From NCBI GenBank assembly GCA_903873355.1, contig CAIQOG010000049.1:1-7095 (forward strand): a stretch of 7,095 nt of DNA, read 5' to 3'. The position numbers were made by a program, and so were the translations under genes. Under the pieces are notes generated by a model, which saw only the letters and a list, made by a program, of their open reading frames with translations, searched no databases and was not told the origin of the DNA. The stretch comes from an uncultured Bacteroidales bacterium. GTDB lineage: Bacteria > Bacteroidota > Bacteroidia > Bacteroidales > Paludibacteraceae. This document shows, piece by piece, positions 1-5,588 of this stretch; position 1 is the stretch's first letter; every line of letters starts with the position of its first letter.

Positions 1-1
1 A

Positions 2-568
2 CAGGAAACCATCACCAAGGACAGTGTAACCATTAAAGTAAACGCCGTGCTTTGGTTCAGAATCACCAATCCCGAAAGTGCCATTATTCAGGTGGCGGAT
101 TATTACAAAGCGGTTTATCAGTTTTCGGTAACGGCTTTGCGTAACATCATCGGACAACATTCGCTCGACGAAGTGCTTCGTGAACGGGAACAAATTAATG
201 CCACACTTCAGAAAAACGTGGATTCGGTTACTGAACCATGGGGAATAAAAATTGAAATGGTGGAAATGAAAGATGTGGAAATTCCCGAAGCCATGCAACG
301 CGCTATGGCTCGTGAAGCGGAAGCAATCCGTGAAAAACGTGCTCGTATTGTAAAAGCCGAAGCCGAACTTGAAGCTTCCATCAAACTTACTCAGGGTGCA
401 ACCGTGATGGAAGGCAGTCCAATCGCACTGGAATTACGCCGCATGCAAATGCTCTCCGAAATTGGTATCGACAATAATACTACGACCATAGTGCTACTTC
501 CTTCAGAATTTACCAAAGCAGCGAAAAGCTTTACTGAGTTGGTGGAGAAGAAAGAATTGAAGAAATAG
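2..568 (+). CDS. SPFH/band 7 domain protein, stomatin/slipin type (3' part, 5' end outside the window)
   Basis: The reading frame is open from base 2, so the gene starts upstream and 188 residues are visible. The first visible residues read QETITKDSVTIKVNAVLWFR, a hallmark of stomatin, slipin and prohibitin-like SPFH domains, where a beta-rich membrane-associated domain is followed by a helical region. After the SPFH core (visible residues about 1-95) comes a charged, Ala/Glu/Arg-rich helical stretch (about 95-125, AREAEAIREKRARI) typical of the oligomerising coiled coil. A short tail with a TTTIVLLPSE-like segment and a lysine-rich end follows. Family members form large ring or cage oligomers on the cytoplasmic membrane and often work with an NfeD-like partner or FtsH-type proteases. 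The N-terminal membrane segment would lie in the missing part. A GTG at 47 is not a real start, because conserved family sequence lies before it. The gene ends just ahead of a hairpin and converges on transaldolase. Confidence 0.9.
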   Translation, partial: QETITKDSVTIKVNAVLWFRITNPESAIIQVADYYKAVYQFSVTALRNIIGQHSLDEVLREREQINATLQKNVDSVTEPWGIKIEMVEMKDVEIPEAMQRAMAREAEAIREKRARIVKAEAELEASIKLTQGATVMEGSPIALELRRMQMLSEIGIDNNTTTIVLLPSEFTKAAKSFTELVEKKELKK

Positions 569-579
569 ATTTCAGATTC

Positions 580-667
580 TAGAGCCAAGAATCAAGACAA
601 AAAACCAAGACGATTACAAAATTGTCTTGGTTTTTTCTTTTGTCTAAAATCTTGGTTCTTGGCTCTA
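580..667. repeat. Outer inverted repeat flanking the terminator hairpin
   Basis: TAGAGCCAAGAA at 580-591 is the exact reverse complement of TTCTTGGCTCTA at 656-667 (12 bp). These arms enclose the terminator hairpin, giving a nested structure that fills almost the whole 103-nt gap between the two stop codons. AGACAAAA at 595-602 can also pair with TTTTGTCT at 638-645, so alternative foldings exist. The ten bases AGCCAAGAAT recur in the intergenic palindrome near 2716-2725, which suggests that this may be a dispersed intergenic repeat and not only a terminator. Confidence 0.7.
599..636. terminator. Hairpin terminator between convergent genes, probably bidirectional
   Basis: Bases 599-615 pair with 620-636: 17 bp including one G-U pair, closed by a four-base ACAA loop. 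The core is AAAAAACCAAGAC against GTCTTGGTTTTTT. The 3' arm ends in a run of six T, and a T-rich stretch follows to 641. The 5' arm starts with six A, so the opposite strand also gives a stem followed by U. It lies 30 nt after the SPFH stop and 35 nt after the transaldolase stop on the other strand, which is where a shared terminator for both is expected. Function is inferred from structure. Confidence 0.75.
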
Positions 668-671
668 ATGT

Positions 672-1628
672 CTAAAGAAGTCCCGAAATATATTTCTCTA
701 ATTTAATCAAATCCTTGGTGAAATTCCGTATACCTTCTGCGAGTTTTTCAGTTGCCATCGCATCTTCATTCATCATCCAGCGGAATGTTTTTTCGTCCAT
801 GTGAATTTGTTTAATATCCAGATTTTTAGATGTTTCCGGCACAAATTTCTTATCCAGAATTCCTTCAGTACTTTCCAGTTCTTTAAGCAACGACGGCGCA
901 ATGGTCAGTGCATCACAACCGGCTAATTCTATTATTTCTCCAATATTGCGGAAACTCGCTCCCATCACAATGGTTTTATAGCCAAATTTCTTGTAGTAAT
1001 TATAAATCTGCCCAACCGACAATACGCCTGGATCTTCCGGAGCGGCAATTTCAGAAACGCCACGATCTTTTTTATACCAATCCAGAATTCGACCAACGAA
1101 AGGGGAAATAAGCGTCACATTGGCTTCGGCACAACGAATGGCCTGTGCTATCGAAAACAACAATGTCAGGTTACCATGAATCCCTTCTTTTTCAAGTGCT
1201 TCAGACGCTTTAATACCTTCCCATGTTGAAGCCACTTTTATCAAAATTCGTTCGCGCGAAATTCCATTAACTTCATACAAAGCAATCAGTTCACGTGCTT
1301 TGGCAATGGTAGCCTCGGTATCGAACGAAAGGCGTGCATCTACTTCGGTTGAAACACGACCGGGAACGATTTTCAGAATTTCCAGTCCGAAATTTACCGC
1401 CAGTTTGTCCATTGCTTTGCTCAACTGAACGGTTTTGTCGGTTGAAATTCCTTTCGCATATGCTATCGCATCGTCAATAAGCGAAGCGTATTTCGGATCT
1501 TGGGATGCCGCATAAATTAACGATGGATTAGTTGTTGCATCAGCAGGTTTGTAAGCATCAATTGATTGAAAATCACCGGTATCGGCCACCACTTTAGTGT
1601 AAGATTTGAGTTGTTCGAGTAAATTCAT
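672..1628 (-). CDS. tal: Transaldolase (TalB-type)
   Basis: A 318-residue class I transaldolase, the usual length for the E. coli TalA/TalB type. It moves a dihydroxyacetone unit between sedoheptulose 7-phosphate and glyceraldehyde 3-phosphate, giving erythrose 4-phosphate and fructose 6-phosphate in the cytosolic non-oxidative pentose phosphate pathway. Residues that can be matched to TalB are all present: Asp16 (VVADTGD), Asn34 (DATTNPSL), Glu95 (STEVDARL), the Schiff-base Lys131 ([12 protein letters not shown]), Asn153 (GNLTLLFS), Ser175 and the phosphate-binding Arg180 ([14 protein letters not shown]). The ATG at 1628 is chosen because residues 1-20 align directly with the TalB N-terminus. 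No Shine-Dalgarno is visible; the leader is AT-rich with ATTG repeats. The gene follows the globin by 18 nt on the same strand and so is probably cotranscribed with it. It ends before the terminator at 599-636. Confidence 0.97.
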   Translation of the reverse strand: MNLLEQLKSYTKVVADTGDFQSIDAYKPADATTNPSLIYAASQDPKYASLIDDAIAYAKGISTDKTVQLSKAMDKLAVNFGLEILKIVPGRVSTEVDARLSFDTEATIAKARELIALYEVNGISRERILIKVASTWEGIKASEALEKEGIHGNLTLLFSIAQAIRCAEANVTLISPFVGRILDWYKKDRGVSEIAAPEDPGVLSVGQIYNYYKKFGYKTIVMGASFRNIGEIIELAGCDALTIAPSLLKELESTEGILDKKFVPETSKNLDIKQIHMDEKTFRWMMNEDAMATEKLAEGIRNFTKDLIKLEKYISGLL

Positions 1629-1646
1629 GATTGATTGATTTTAAAG

Positions 1647-2120
1647 TTATTTTGTAATTTTAAATACGGGTTTTTCAGGGTCGGTATTCACCATCCAGTT
1701 GGAGAAAACGTTCAGGTAATTCCAGAACGATTCAATTAAATGTTCCGGTGCGTCGAGTTGCAAAAGTATTTCACGGTAAGAGCTAAGCCACACAATCCGA
1801 CCTTCGGGAGTTATGTTGAACGGTGCATGACGATTGGCCATTTTAGGTTGTCCACGGTGTTGATTGTAGTATTCAGGTCCGCCCAAAATCTGTATCATAA
1901 AATCTGACGAATGAAGTTTTGATTGTTGAAATTCAGTTTCGTCTTCTTTGAATAAATGTTTTATCGAACTTTGGCGGACTGTATCGTAAAACTTACTCAC
2001 CATATCGCGTATTCCCTGCTCGCCCATTACTTTCAAAAATTCAGGGTCAGGGCGTGTAACGGTAGGTTTTTCGCCGAATTTATAGTTAGTTATTTGTAAA
2101 TCCATTAGTTTGTCTGTCAT
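1647..2120 (-). CDS. Truncated-hemoglobin-like globin
   Basis: A 157-residue protein with the pattern of group II/III truncated hemoglobins: a two-over-two helical heme protein that binds O2, NO or related ligands in the cytosol. Visible marks are FYDTV with Tyr45 in the B10-like distal position, the GGPEYYNQHRG segment (80-90) matching the family's GGP-Y motif before the F helix, and RHAPF with His98 as probable proximal heme ligand. Trp111 follows in RIVWL, at the site of the conserved G-helix Trp. About 30 N-terminal residues precede the globin core, slightly longer than a minimal truncated globin. The ATG at 2120 is the first in-frame ATG and has a candidate -7 element about 40 nt upstream. 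It sits between lspA (55 nt) and tal (18 nt) on the same strand. The physiological ligand and any link to transaldolase cannot be told from sequence; NO or oxygen handling is the family-level expectation. Confidence 0.85.
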   Translation of the reverse strand: MTDKLMDLQITNYKFGEKPTVTRPDPEFLKVMGEQGIRDMVSKFYDTVRQSSIKHLFKEDETEFQQSKLHSSDFMIQILGGPEYYNQHRGQPKMANRHAPFNITPEGRIVWLSSYREILLQLDAPEHLIESFWNYLNVFSNWMVNTDPEKPVFKITK

Positions 2121-2160
2121 TTTACTGAACTAACTGATTTCGAAGCAGTTTTGTTCGGAA

Positions 2161-2168
2161 CGAAAGTA
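2161..2168 (-). promoter_or_regulatory. Weak candidate -7 promoter element for globin-tal
   Basis: Read on the - strand this is TACTTTCG, one mismatch from the Bacteroidetes TAnnTTTG element, lying 40 nt before the globin ATG inside the 55-nt lspA-globin gap. No good -33 TTTG is seen upstream. It may give the globin and tal their own transcript in addition to readthrough from lspA. Confidence 0.35.
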
Positions 2169-2175
2169 CAAAAAA

Positions 2176-2670
2176 CTATTCGGATTTTTCCTTTTTGGTT
2201 TGAAATTGAGTGAAAAGCAGATAAATAACGGCAAATGTAACCGACATATCCGCCAGATTCAGAATTCCGGTGCGCAATGAGCCAATGCCAAAATTCAGAA
2301 AATCAACCACATGAAAATCGTAAATCAGTCGGTCAACCAGATTGCCAAGTCCACCGCCAATTACGCAAACGAAGGCAATGATTAGTTTTTTATCAGTCAA
2401 TTTAAATGCACAGTAATAAAGCCCGTAAAGGCATACTGCAATTGGAACAGCGAGTAAAAGAATGTATTTCATCCAGTCGGGCCAACCGGCGCCCATGCTC
2501 AAAAATGCTCCGGTATTTTCGGTATAGCTTAACACGATGGTATCGTACAAATACGACAAGGTTTCCCTGCCCTGAAGGTAGTTTACGGCGAGTATTTTGG
2601 TTACTCTGTCCAGCAAAAAGTTGATCAGCAAAACTGCTGCTACGAGGATTATTTGTTTTTTTCGAGTCAT
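2176..2670 (-). CDS. lspA: Lipoprotein signal peptidase (signal peptidase II)
   Basis: An aspartyl protease of the inner membrane that cuts the signal peptide from prolipoproteins after the lipobox cysteine has been diacylated. With the ATG at 2670 it is 164 residues, normal for LspA. Four membrane segments are expected and visible at roughly residues 7-22, 65-87, 95-111 and 137-155. Conserved blocks are LLDRVTK (Asp21), TENTGAF (Asn52), GGGLGNLVDR (105-114), HVVDF with catalytic Asp123, and LNLADM with catalytic Asp141. The open frame extends six codons further to a TTG at 2688. I prefer the ATG because the extra residues (MEIELV) are not family-like and lie in low-complexity intergenic DNA. 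It follows the BASS transporter gene by 107 nt on the same strand, and I see no TAnnTTTG element in that gap, so transcription from upstream is likely. Confidence 0.95.
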   Translation of the reverse strand: MTRKKQIILVAAVLLINFLLDRVTKILAVNYLQGRETLSYLYDTIVLSYTENTGAFLSMGAGWPDWMKYILLLAVPIAVCLYGLYYCAFKLTDKKLIIAFVCVIGGGLGNLVDRLIYDFHVVDFLNFGIGSLRTGILNLADMSVTFAVIYLLFTQFQTKKEKSE

Positions 2671-2697
2671 AACTAATTCAATTTCCAATTATTTGCT

Positions 2698-2722
2698 CGG
2701 CTCTGCCGCTTGGCTAGCCAAG
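2698..2722. repeat. Compact GC-rich inverted repeat and 14-bp perfect palindrome
   Basis: CTTGGCTAGCCAAG at 2709-2722 is a perfect 14-bp palindrome. Immediately before it, CGGC (2698-2701) pairs with GCCG (2705-2708) around a TCT loop. Both stand out as GC-rich in an otherwise AT-rich gap between the BASS transporter and lspA. No T-run follows on either strand, so a classical intrinsic terminator is not supported. It could be a protein-binding site, an RNA-processing hairpin or a copy of an intergenic repeat. Confidence 0.6.
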
Positions 2723-2723
2723 A

Positions 2724-2739
2724 ATTACCAATTACCAAT
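2724..2739. repeat. Short tandem direct repeat (ATTACCA units)
   Basis: ATTACCA occurs twice in direct succession and is followed by AT, giving ATTACCAATTACCAAT, next to the palindrome. The rest of the gap to 2777 is low-complexity A/T/C sequence with no promoter-like box. Such runs are often seen in AT-rich intergenic DNA and no function is assigned. Confidence 0.4.
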
Positions 2740-2777
2740 CTATTATTCAATCAATTAACTAATAAACAATTCCCCAA

Positions 2778-3668
2778 TTACAATACTTTTCTTTTTAGCC
2801 AAACCTGATAGGAATTGACCAGATTTTGCCACAACACATACGCTCCCGGACCAATGGACGCAATGGGATTCAGATACAATTGTGCCATCCAGATAGCCAG
2901 AATGGTATTTTTCTGTCCGAGACTTTGTCCACCTGCAACGGTGTCATCATAGGCTTTTCCGATTGCTCTGCCTGATAAAAACTGGCTGATACACAATACA
3001 AAAGCCACAAGAGCTATCATTATTTCAATAAAGTGATTTACAGCATTTTGTTTTATAATAAACTCCACGGTGCGACCTGTCACCACACACAGCGCAAGTG
3101 TCCAGAGGTAAAACGACAATCCGGAATAAGAGCCTATTTTAGCAGTCAGTTTAGGTGTGAATTTCCTCAAAATCAATGCGAGAATAAACGGTAAAATCAG
3201 CAAAAACATCACCCGTTGAGCAATGGCCAGAAATGAATCCATAAACGGTAAGAACTGATTTGTGCCGATAAATGAAAAAATGACCGGAGCAGCCACCGCC
3301 AGCAACATATTGCTAATCAGTGTGTAAGTAGTAATACTAGCCACATTTCCTTTAAGCATGCCGGTCATAACAGGAGCTGCTGTGCCGGTTGGTGCCAGTA
3401 CACAAATCATCGCTCCCTGTGCCAGCAATAAATTAAACGGAAGAATGAGAAAATAAACCGCCAGACTACCACCAAACTGAATGAGCAAAAGCCAGAAATG
3501 AAGCCATCTAAACCGCATATCGTTCAGTTTCAGATTGCAATAAGTCAGAAAAAGCATCACGAAAATCAAATATGGAGTCAGAAAAGAGAGCTTCCCGAAA
3601 AGTGGATAAAAAATGGCACCCACAGCCATGGCAATGGGCATCATATAAGGTTTAATTCGTTTGAGCAT
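2778..3668 (-). CDS. Bile acid:sodium symporter (BASS) family transporter
   Basis: A 296-residue, very hydrophobic protein with about nine or ten membrane segments over its whole length, of the BASS superfamily (ASBT/YocS/PanS-like). These are inner-membrane carriers of organic anions, classically coupled to sodium. Family-like landmarks are LAPTGTAAPVMTGMLKGN (91-108, the first unwound-helix region followed by a glycine) and QSLGQKNTILAIWMAQ (248-263, the second crossover region). The substrate cannot be told. At the site that reads E-x-G-x-Q-N in well-known members, this protein reads SLGQKN, so the usual sodium ligands look altered. The frame extends to a TTG at 3704. The ATG at 3668 (MLKRIKPYMM) is preferred because a perfect -7 promoter element lies inside that extension. 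It is the first gene of the - strand run that continues into lspA, and it is divergent from the accessory cassette. Confidence 0.85.
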   Translation of the reverse strand: MLKRIKPYMMPIAMAVGAIFYPLFGKLSFLTPYLIFVMLFLTYCNLKLNDMRFRWLHFWLLLIQFGGSLAVYFLILPFNLLLAQGAMICVLAPTGTAAPVMTGMLKGNVASITTYTLISNMLLAVAAPVIFSFIGTNQFLPFMDSFLAIAQRVMFLLILPFILALILRKFTPKLTAKIGSYSGLSFYLWTLALCVVTGRTVEFIIKQNAVNHFIEIMIALVAFVLCISQFLSGRAIGKAYDDTVAGGQSLGQKNTILAIWMAQLYLNPIASIGPGAYVLWQNLVNSYQVWLKRKVL

Positions 3669-3691
3669 GGAGATTCCGGGGTTTGAAAAGG

Positions 3692-3699
3692 CAAAAATA
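3692..3699 (-). promoter_or_regulatory. -7 promoter element for the BASS transporter
   Basis: The - strand reads TATTTTTG, a perfect TAnnTTTG, 23 nt before the ATG at 3668. Transcription would start near 3685-3688, giving a leader of roughly 20 nt. No clear -33 TTTG lies at the usual spacing. Its position argues against translation from the TTG at 3704. Confidence 0.5.
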
Positions 3700-3829
3700 C
3701 TCAAATTCTATTGGAATTAATGTTAGTTATTTAGTTCTTTAATTTCAACTTAGATTTTCTAATATAAATTCAAATAAGTATTTGACATCATTAAATAATT
3801 TTTGGTTTATTTTCACATACAAACTACAC

Positions 3830-3837
3830 TACATTTG
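3830..3837 (+). promoter_or_regulatory. -7 promoter element of the three-gene accessory cassette
   Basis: TACATTTG is a perfect TAnnTTTG, at the end of an AT-rich 177-nt gap shared with the divergent BASS gene. A TTTG lies at 3801-3804, 25 nt upstream, somewhat far for the -33 element. Transcription is predicted to begin near 3841-3845. The first ATG (3846) would then be nearly leaderless, and the ATG at 3867, preceded by an A-rich stretch, is the better start. The rest of the gap (3705-3829) shows no other clear structure. Confidence 0.55.
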
Positions 3838-3866
3838 TATATCGAATGTTTAACCCATTAAAAAAT

Positions 3867-4433
3867 ATGAATATGAATGAAAAACACCCATTTGAGGCAT
3901 TTTTACCTGAATTAAGTAAAATTTTAATCCTCGGAAGTTTTCCTTGCGGAAATCAAGAAGTAGGATATGGAAAGTGGTTTTATTGTGGAAGTGGCAGAAA
4001 TGATTTCTGGAGACTACTTTCAAAAGTATTTAATCTTCCAGTTGATACAAAAGAAGAAATGGAAGAACTATGCAAAAAAAATAGAATTGCAATAACCGAC
4101 ATTGCATTTGAAGTAAACAGAAAAAAGGGTACTTGTTCAGATTCAAACCTTGAAATAATTCTTGTTAACAGGAAGCCAATTCAGAATTGTCTTGATTTAG
4201 GAATTGATTGTGTTTATTGTACGAGTAAATTTGTTGAAAAACTTTTTAAAGACAATTTTCCTGATTATACAGGAAAAACGACCACACTATTGTCACCATC
4301 ACCAACAGTAAACCGATTTATTGGAGGATTAGATGAATACAAGAATCTAAAACAAACAAAACAATTAGAAAACCCCTTTGATTATAAATTATTGAAATAT
4401 AAAGAAGCATTCAATAAAAATGATAACAGATAA
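3867..4433 (+). CDS. Uracil/hypoxanthine-DNA glycosylase superfamily protein
   Basis: 188 residues from the ATG at 3867; alternative starts are 3846 (195 aa) and 3873. It has the marks of the uracil-DNA glycosylase fold. Motif A is ILGSFP (21-26), a beta strand and substrate loop. GRNDFWRLL (43-51) corresponds to the (A/Q)NRFW block of MUG and of the hypoxanthine-DNA glycosylases (UDG family 6). Motif B is SPSPTVNR (143-150), at the position of the helix-capping, DNA-intruding loop. A middle block, ITDIAFEVNRKKGTCSD, resembles the family 6 segment. Such enzymes cut the N-glycosidic bond of deaminated bases (uracil, hypoxanthine) to start base excision repair. Asn45 aligns with the Asn reported as important in family 6, where motif A has no acidic catalytic residue, as here. 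Substrate is unproven. The gene is AT-rich, lies behind its own promoter, and overlaps the next gene by 14 nt, so the two are translationally linked. Confidence 0.75.
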   Translation: MNMNEKHPFEAFLPELSKILILGSFPCGNQEVGYGKWFYCGSGRNDFWRLLSKVFNLPVDTKEEMEELCKKNRIAITDIAFEVNRKKGTCSDSNLEIILVNRKPIQNCLDLGIDCVYCTSKFVEKLFKDNFPDYTGKTTTLLSPSPTVNRFIGGLDEYKNLKQTKQLENPFDYKLLKYKEAFNKNDNR

Positions 4434-5262
4434 AGAAACGAATTCAGTCTATTTTTCAGGAAAACTTGAAGAGCAATTTCCAGAAACTGCCGCACGTATT
4501 TTCAATACACTTAAATTACACGATGTTGAGCCTCTGGTATTGGATTGTACAAAAGATATCTGGGCAAGAGATTATATGCCAATACAGGTCTCTTCAGACA
4601 AGTTTATTGAGTACCGATACGATCCTGATTATTTGCAAGGTGAATACAAAGGTGCTCGGGAATTAAAAACTTATCCGGATATGGTTTGTGATAAGTTAGG
4701 ATTGAAAACTGTAAAATCAGATATGATTCTTGATGGTGGAAACGTTGTCAAGTCGTCAAATTGTATTATTCAGACTGAGAAAGTAGTTAGGGAGAATAGA
4801 CTATTCTATTCAAAAGCTGAATTAATAGCAAAACTTCAAAAGACCTTCGAAGTGGAAAAGGTTGTGTTATTACCATGGAAAAGGATTGGTAAAGATGTTT
4901 ATGGTCATGCAGATGGTATGGTTCGCTTTATTGACAATGAAACTGTATTGGTAAACAGACATTATATTAATGATTCTGTTTTATTATCCCGTCTTAAGAG
5001 CAATAGATTAAAGTGCGAATTCTTGGAATACAAAGTACAGAAGCAAGATAAAAATAACTGGGCTTATATCAACTTTCTTCAAACAAAAGACTTGATACTA
5101 TTGCCGAAACTAAATGCAGAGGGGGATGAACAGGCATTCAGCCAAATCGCAACTTTTTATCCTGAATATGCCAAAAATAACAGAATTGTTCAGGTTGAAA
5201 TAAACGATATTATTGCTAAAGGTGGTGCGTTAAATTGCATTTCATGGACTAGGAAAATATGA
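4420..5262 (+). CDS. Agmatine deiminase / Porphyromonas-type peptidylarginine deiminase family protein, short form
   Basis: A 280-residue member of the guanidino-group-modifying enzyme fold. Relatives hydrolyse agmatine to N-carbamoylputrescine and ammonia, or citrullinate peptidyl-arginine. Motifs appear in family order: DIWARDYMPIQV (46-57, with guanidinium-binding Asp46 and Arg50-Asp51), DGGNVV (105-110), GHADGMVRF (162-170, catalytic His163 and Asp165) and GGALNCISW at the end (catalytic Cys273). The core set of Asp, His and Cys is therefore intact. Three oddities: the protein is well short of the roughly 340-380 residues of typical agmatine deiminases, with the N-terminal region reduced; RD-Y-M-P replaces the usual RD-x-G-P; and Asn272 replaces the His usually found before the catalytic Cys. 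There is no signal peptide, so it is probably cytosolic, unlike secreted PPAD. The ATG lies inside the end of the glycosylase gene, and the stop overlaps the next start as ATGA. True substrate is unknown. Confidence 0.82.
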   Translation: MITDKETNSVYFSGKLEEQFPETAARIFNTLKLHDVEPLVLDCTKDIWARDYMPIQVSSDKFIEYRYDPDYLQGEYKGARELKTYPDMVCDKLGLKTVKSDMILDGGNVVKSSNCIIQTEKVVRENRLFYSKAELIAKLQKTFEVEKVVLLPWKRIGKDVYGHADGMVRFIDNETVLVNRHYINDSVLLSRLKSNRLKCEFLEYKVQKQDKNNWAYINFLQTKDLILLPKLNAEGDEQAFSQIATFYPEYAKNNRIVQVEINDIIAKGGALNCISWTRKI

Positions 5263-5588
5263 AAACTATAGATATCTACACATGGAAAATTGATTCTTCA
5301 GTTCAGACTGAAAATGTGGGATCAACTACGAATAACATAATGAAAGACTATGTGTATGAGAATATTGACTTTAAACTTTCTGAAGAAGTCTGGATTTTAA
5401 TCCGTATGTATTTTATTGAATATTGGGATGAATTTATTGGAGTAGGAGGTTATTTTTACTGGGATGAAATAAGTCAATATGTTTACAATAAAATTATCGA
5501 TCAAAAATACTTAATCACACATGAGAAAGTAAATTTTATAGTTGAACTGATGTTGACAAAAATTGAAAAAGATGGTGGATTTCTTTAA
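5259..5588 (+). CDS. Unrecognised small acidic protein, third gene of the cassette
   Basis: A 109-residue protein that I do not recognise. It starts at an ATG that overlaps the deiminase stop in an ATGA arrangement, which strongly supports real, coupled translation. It has more Asp/Glu than Lys/Arg and is unusually rich in Tyr, Trp, Phe and Ile, with a segment RMYFIEYWDEFIGVGGYFYW around residues 49-68. There are no cysteines, no signal peptide and no obvious membrane helix. From residue 38 on it is probably mainly helical, and it may be a small globular domain. Position suggests a partner or regulator of the deiminase or glycosylase; small acidic last genes are also typical of antitoxin or immunity proteins, but nothing in the sequence shows that. 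The base composition is as AT-rich as the rest of the cassette. Its TAA stop overlaps the stop of the convergent gene. Confidence 0.75.
   Translation: MKTIDIYTWKIDSSVQTENVGSTTNNIMKDYVYENIDFKLSEEVWILIRMYFIEYWDEFIGVGGYFYWDEISQYVYNKIIDQKYLITHEKVNFIVELMLTKIEKDGGFL

Noticed and set aside
391..588. Small - strand frame over the SPFH gene end
   Set aside because: It is opposite a conserved coding sequence, with no promoter or family resemblance.
1629..1640. GATT tandem triplet ahead of transaldolase
   Set aside because: A short low-complexity repeat of the sort common in AT-rich leaders; there is no evidence of phase variation or binding.
2671..2688. Upstream TTG start for lspA
   Set aside because: The added residues MEIELV fall in low-complexity intergenic sequence, and the ATG at 2670 gives a normal LspA N-terminus.
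3669..3704. Upstream TTG start for the BASS transporter
   Set aside because: A perfect -7 promoter box lies within the added stretch, so it would be untranscribed or at the very 5' end of the mRNA.
3705..3829. Integration scar, tRNA remnant or inverted repeats at the left edge of the cassette
   Set aside because: The sequence is AT-rich, but I found no inverted repeat, target duplication or tRNA-like segment matching the right edge.
4466..4666. 66-codon frame inside the deiminase gene
   Set aside because: It is out of frame with the motif-bearing deiminase and has no start context of its own.
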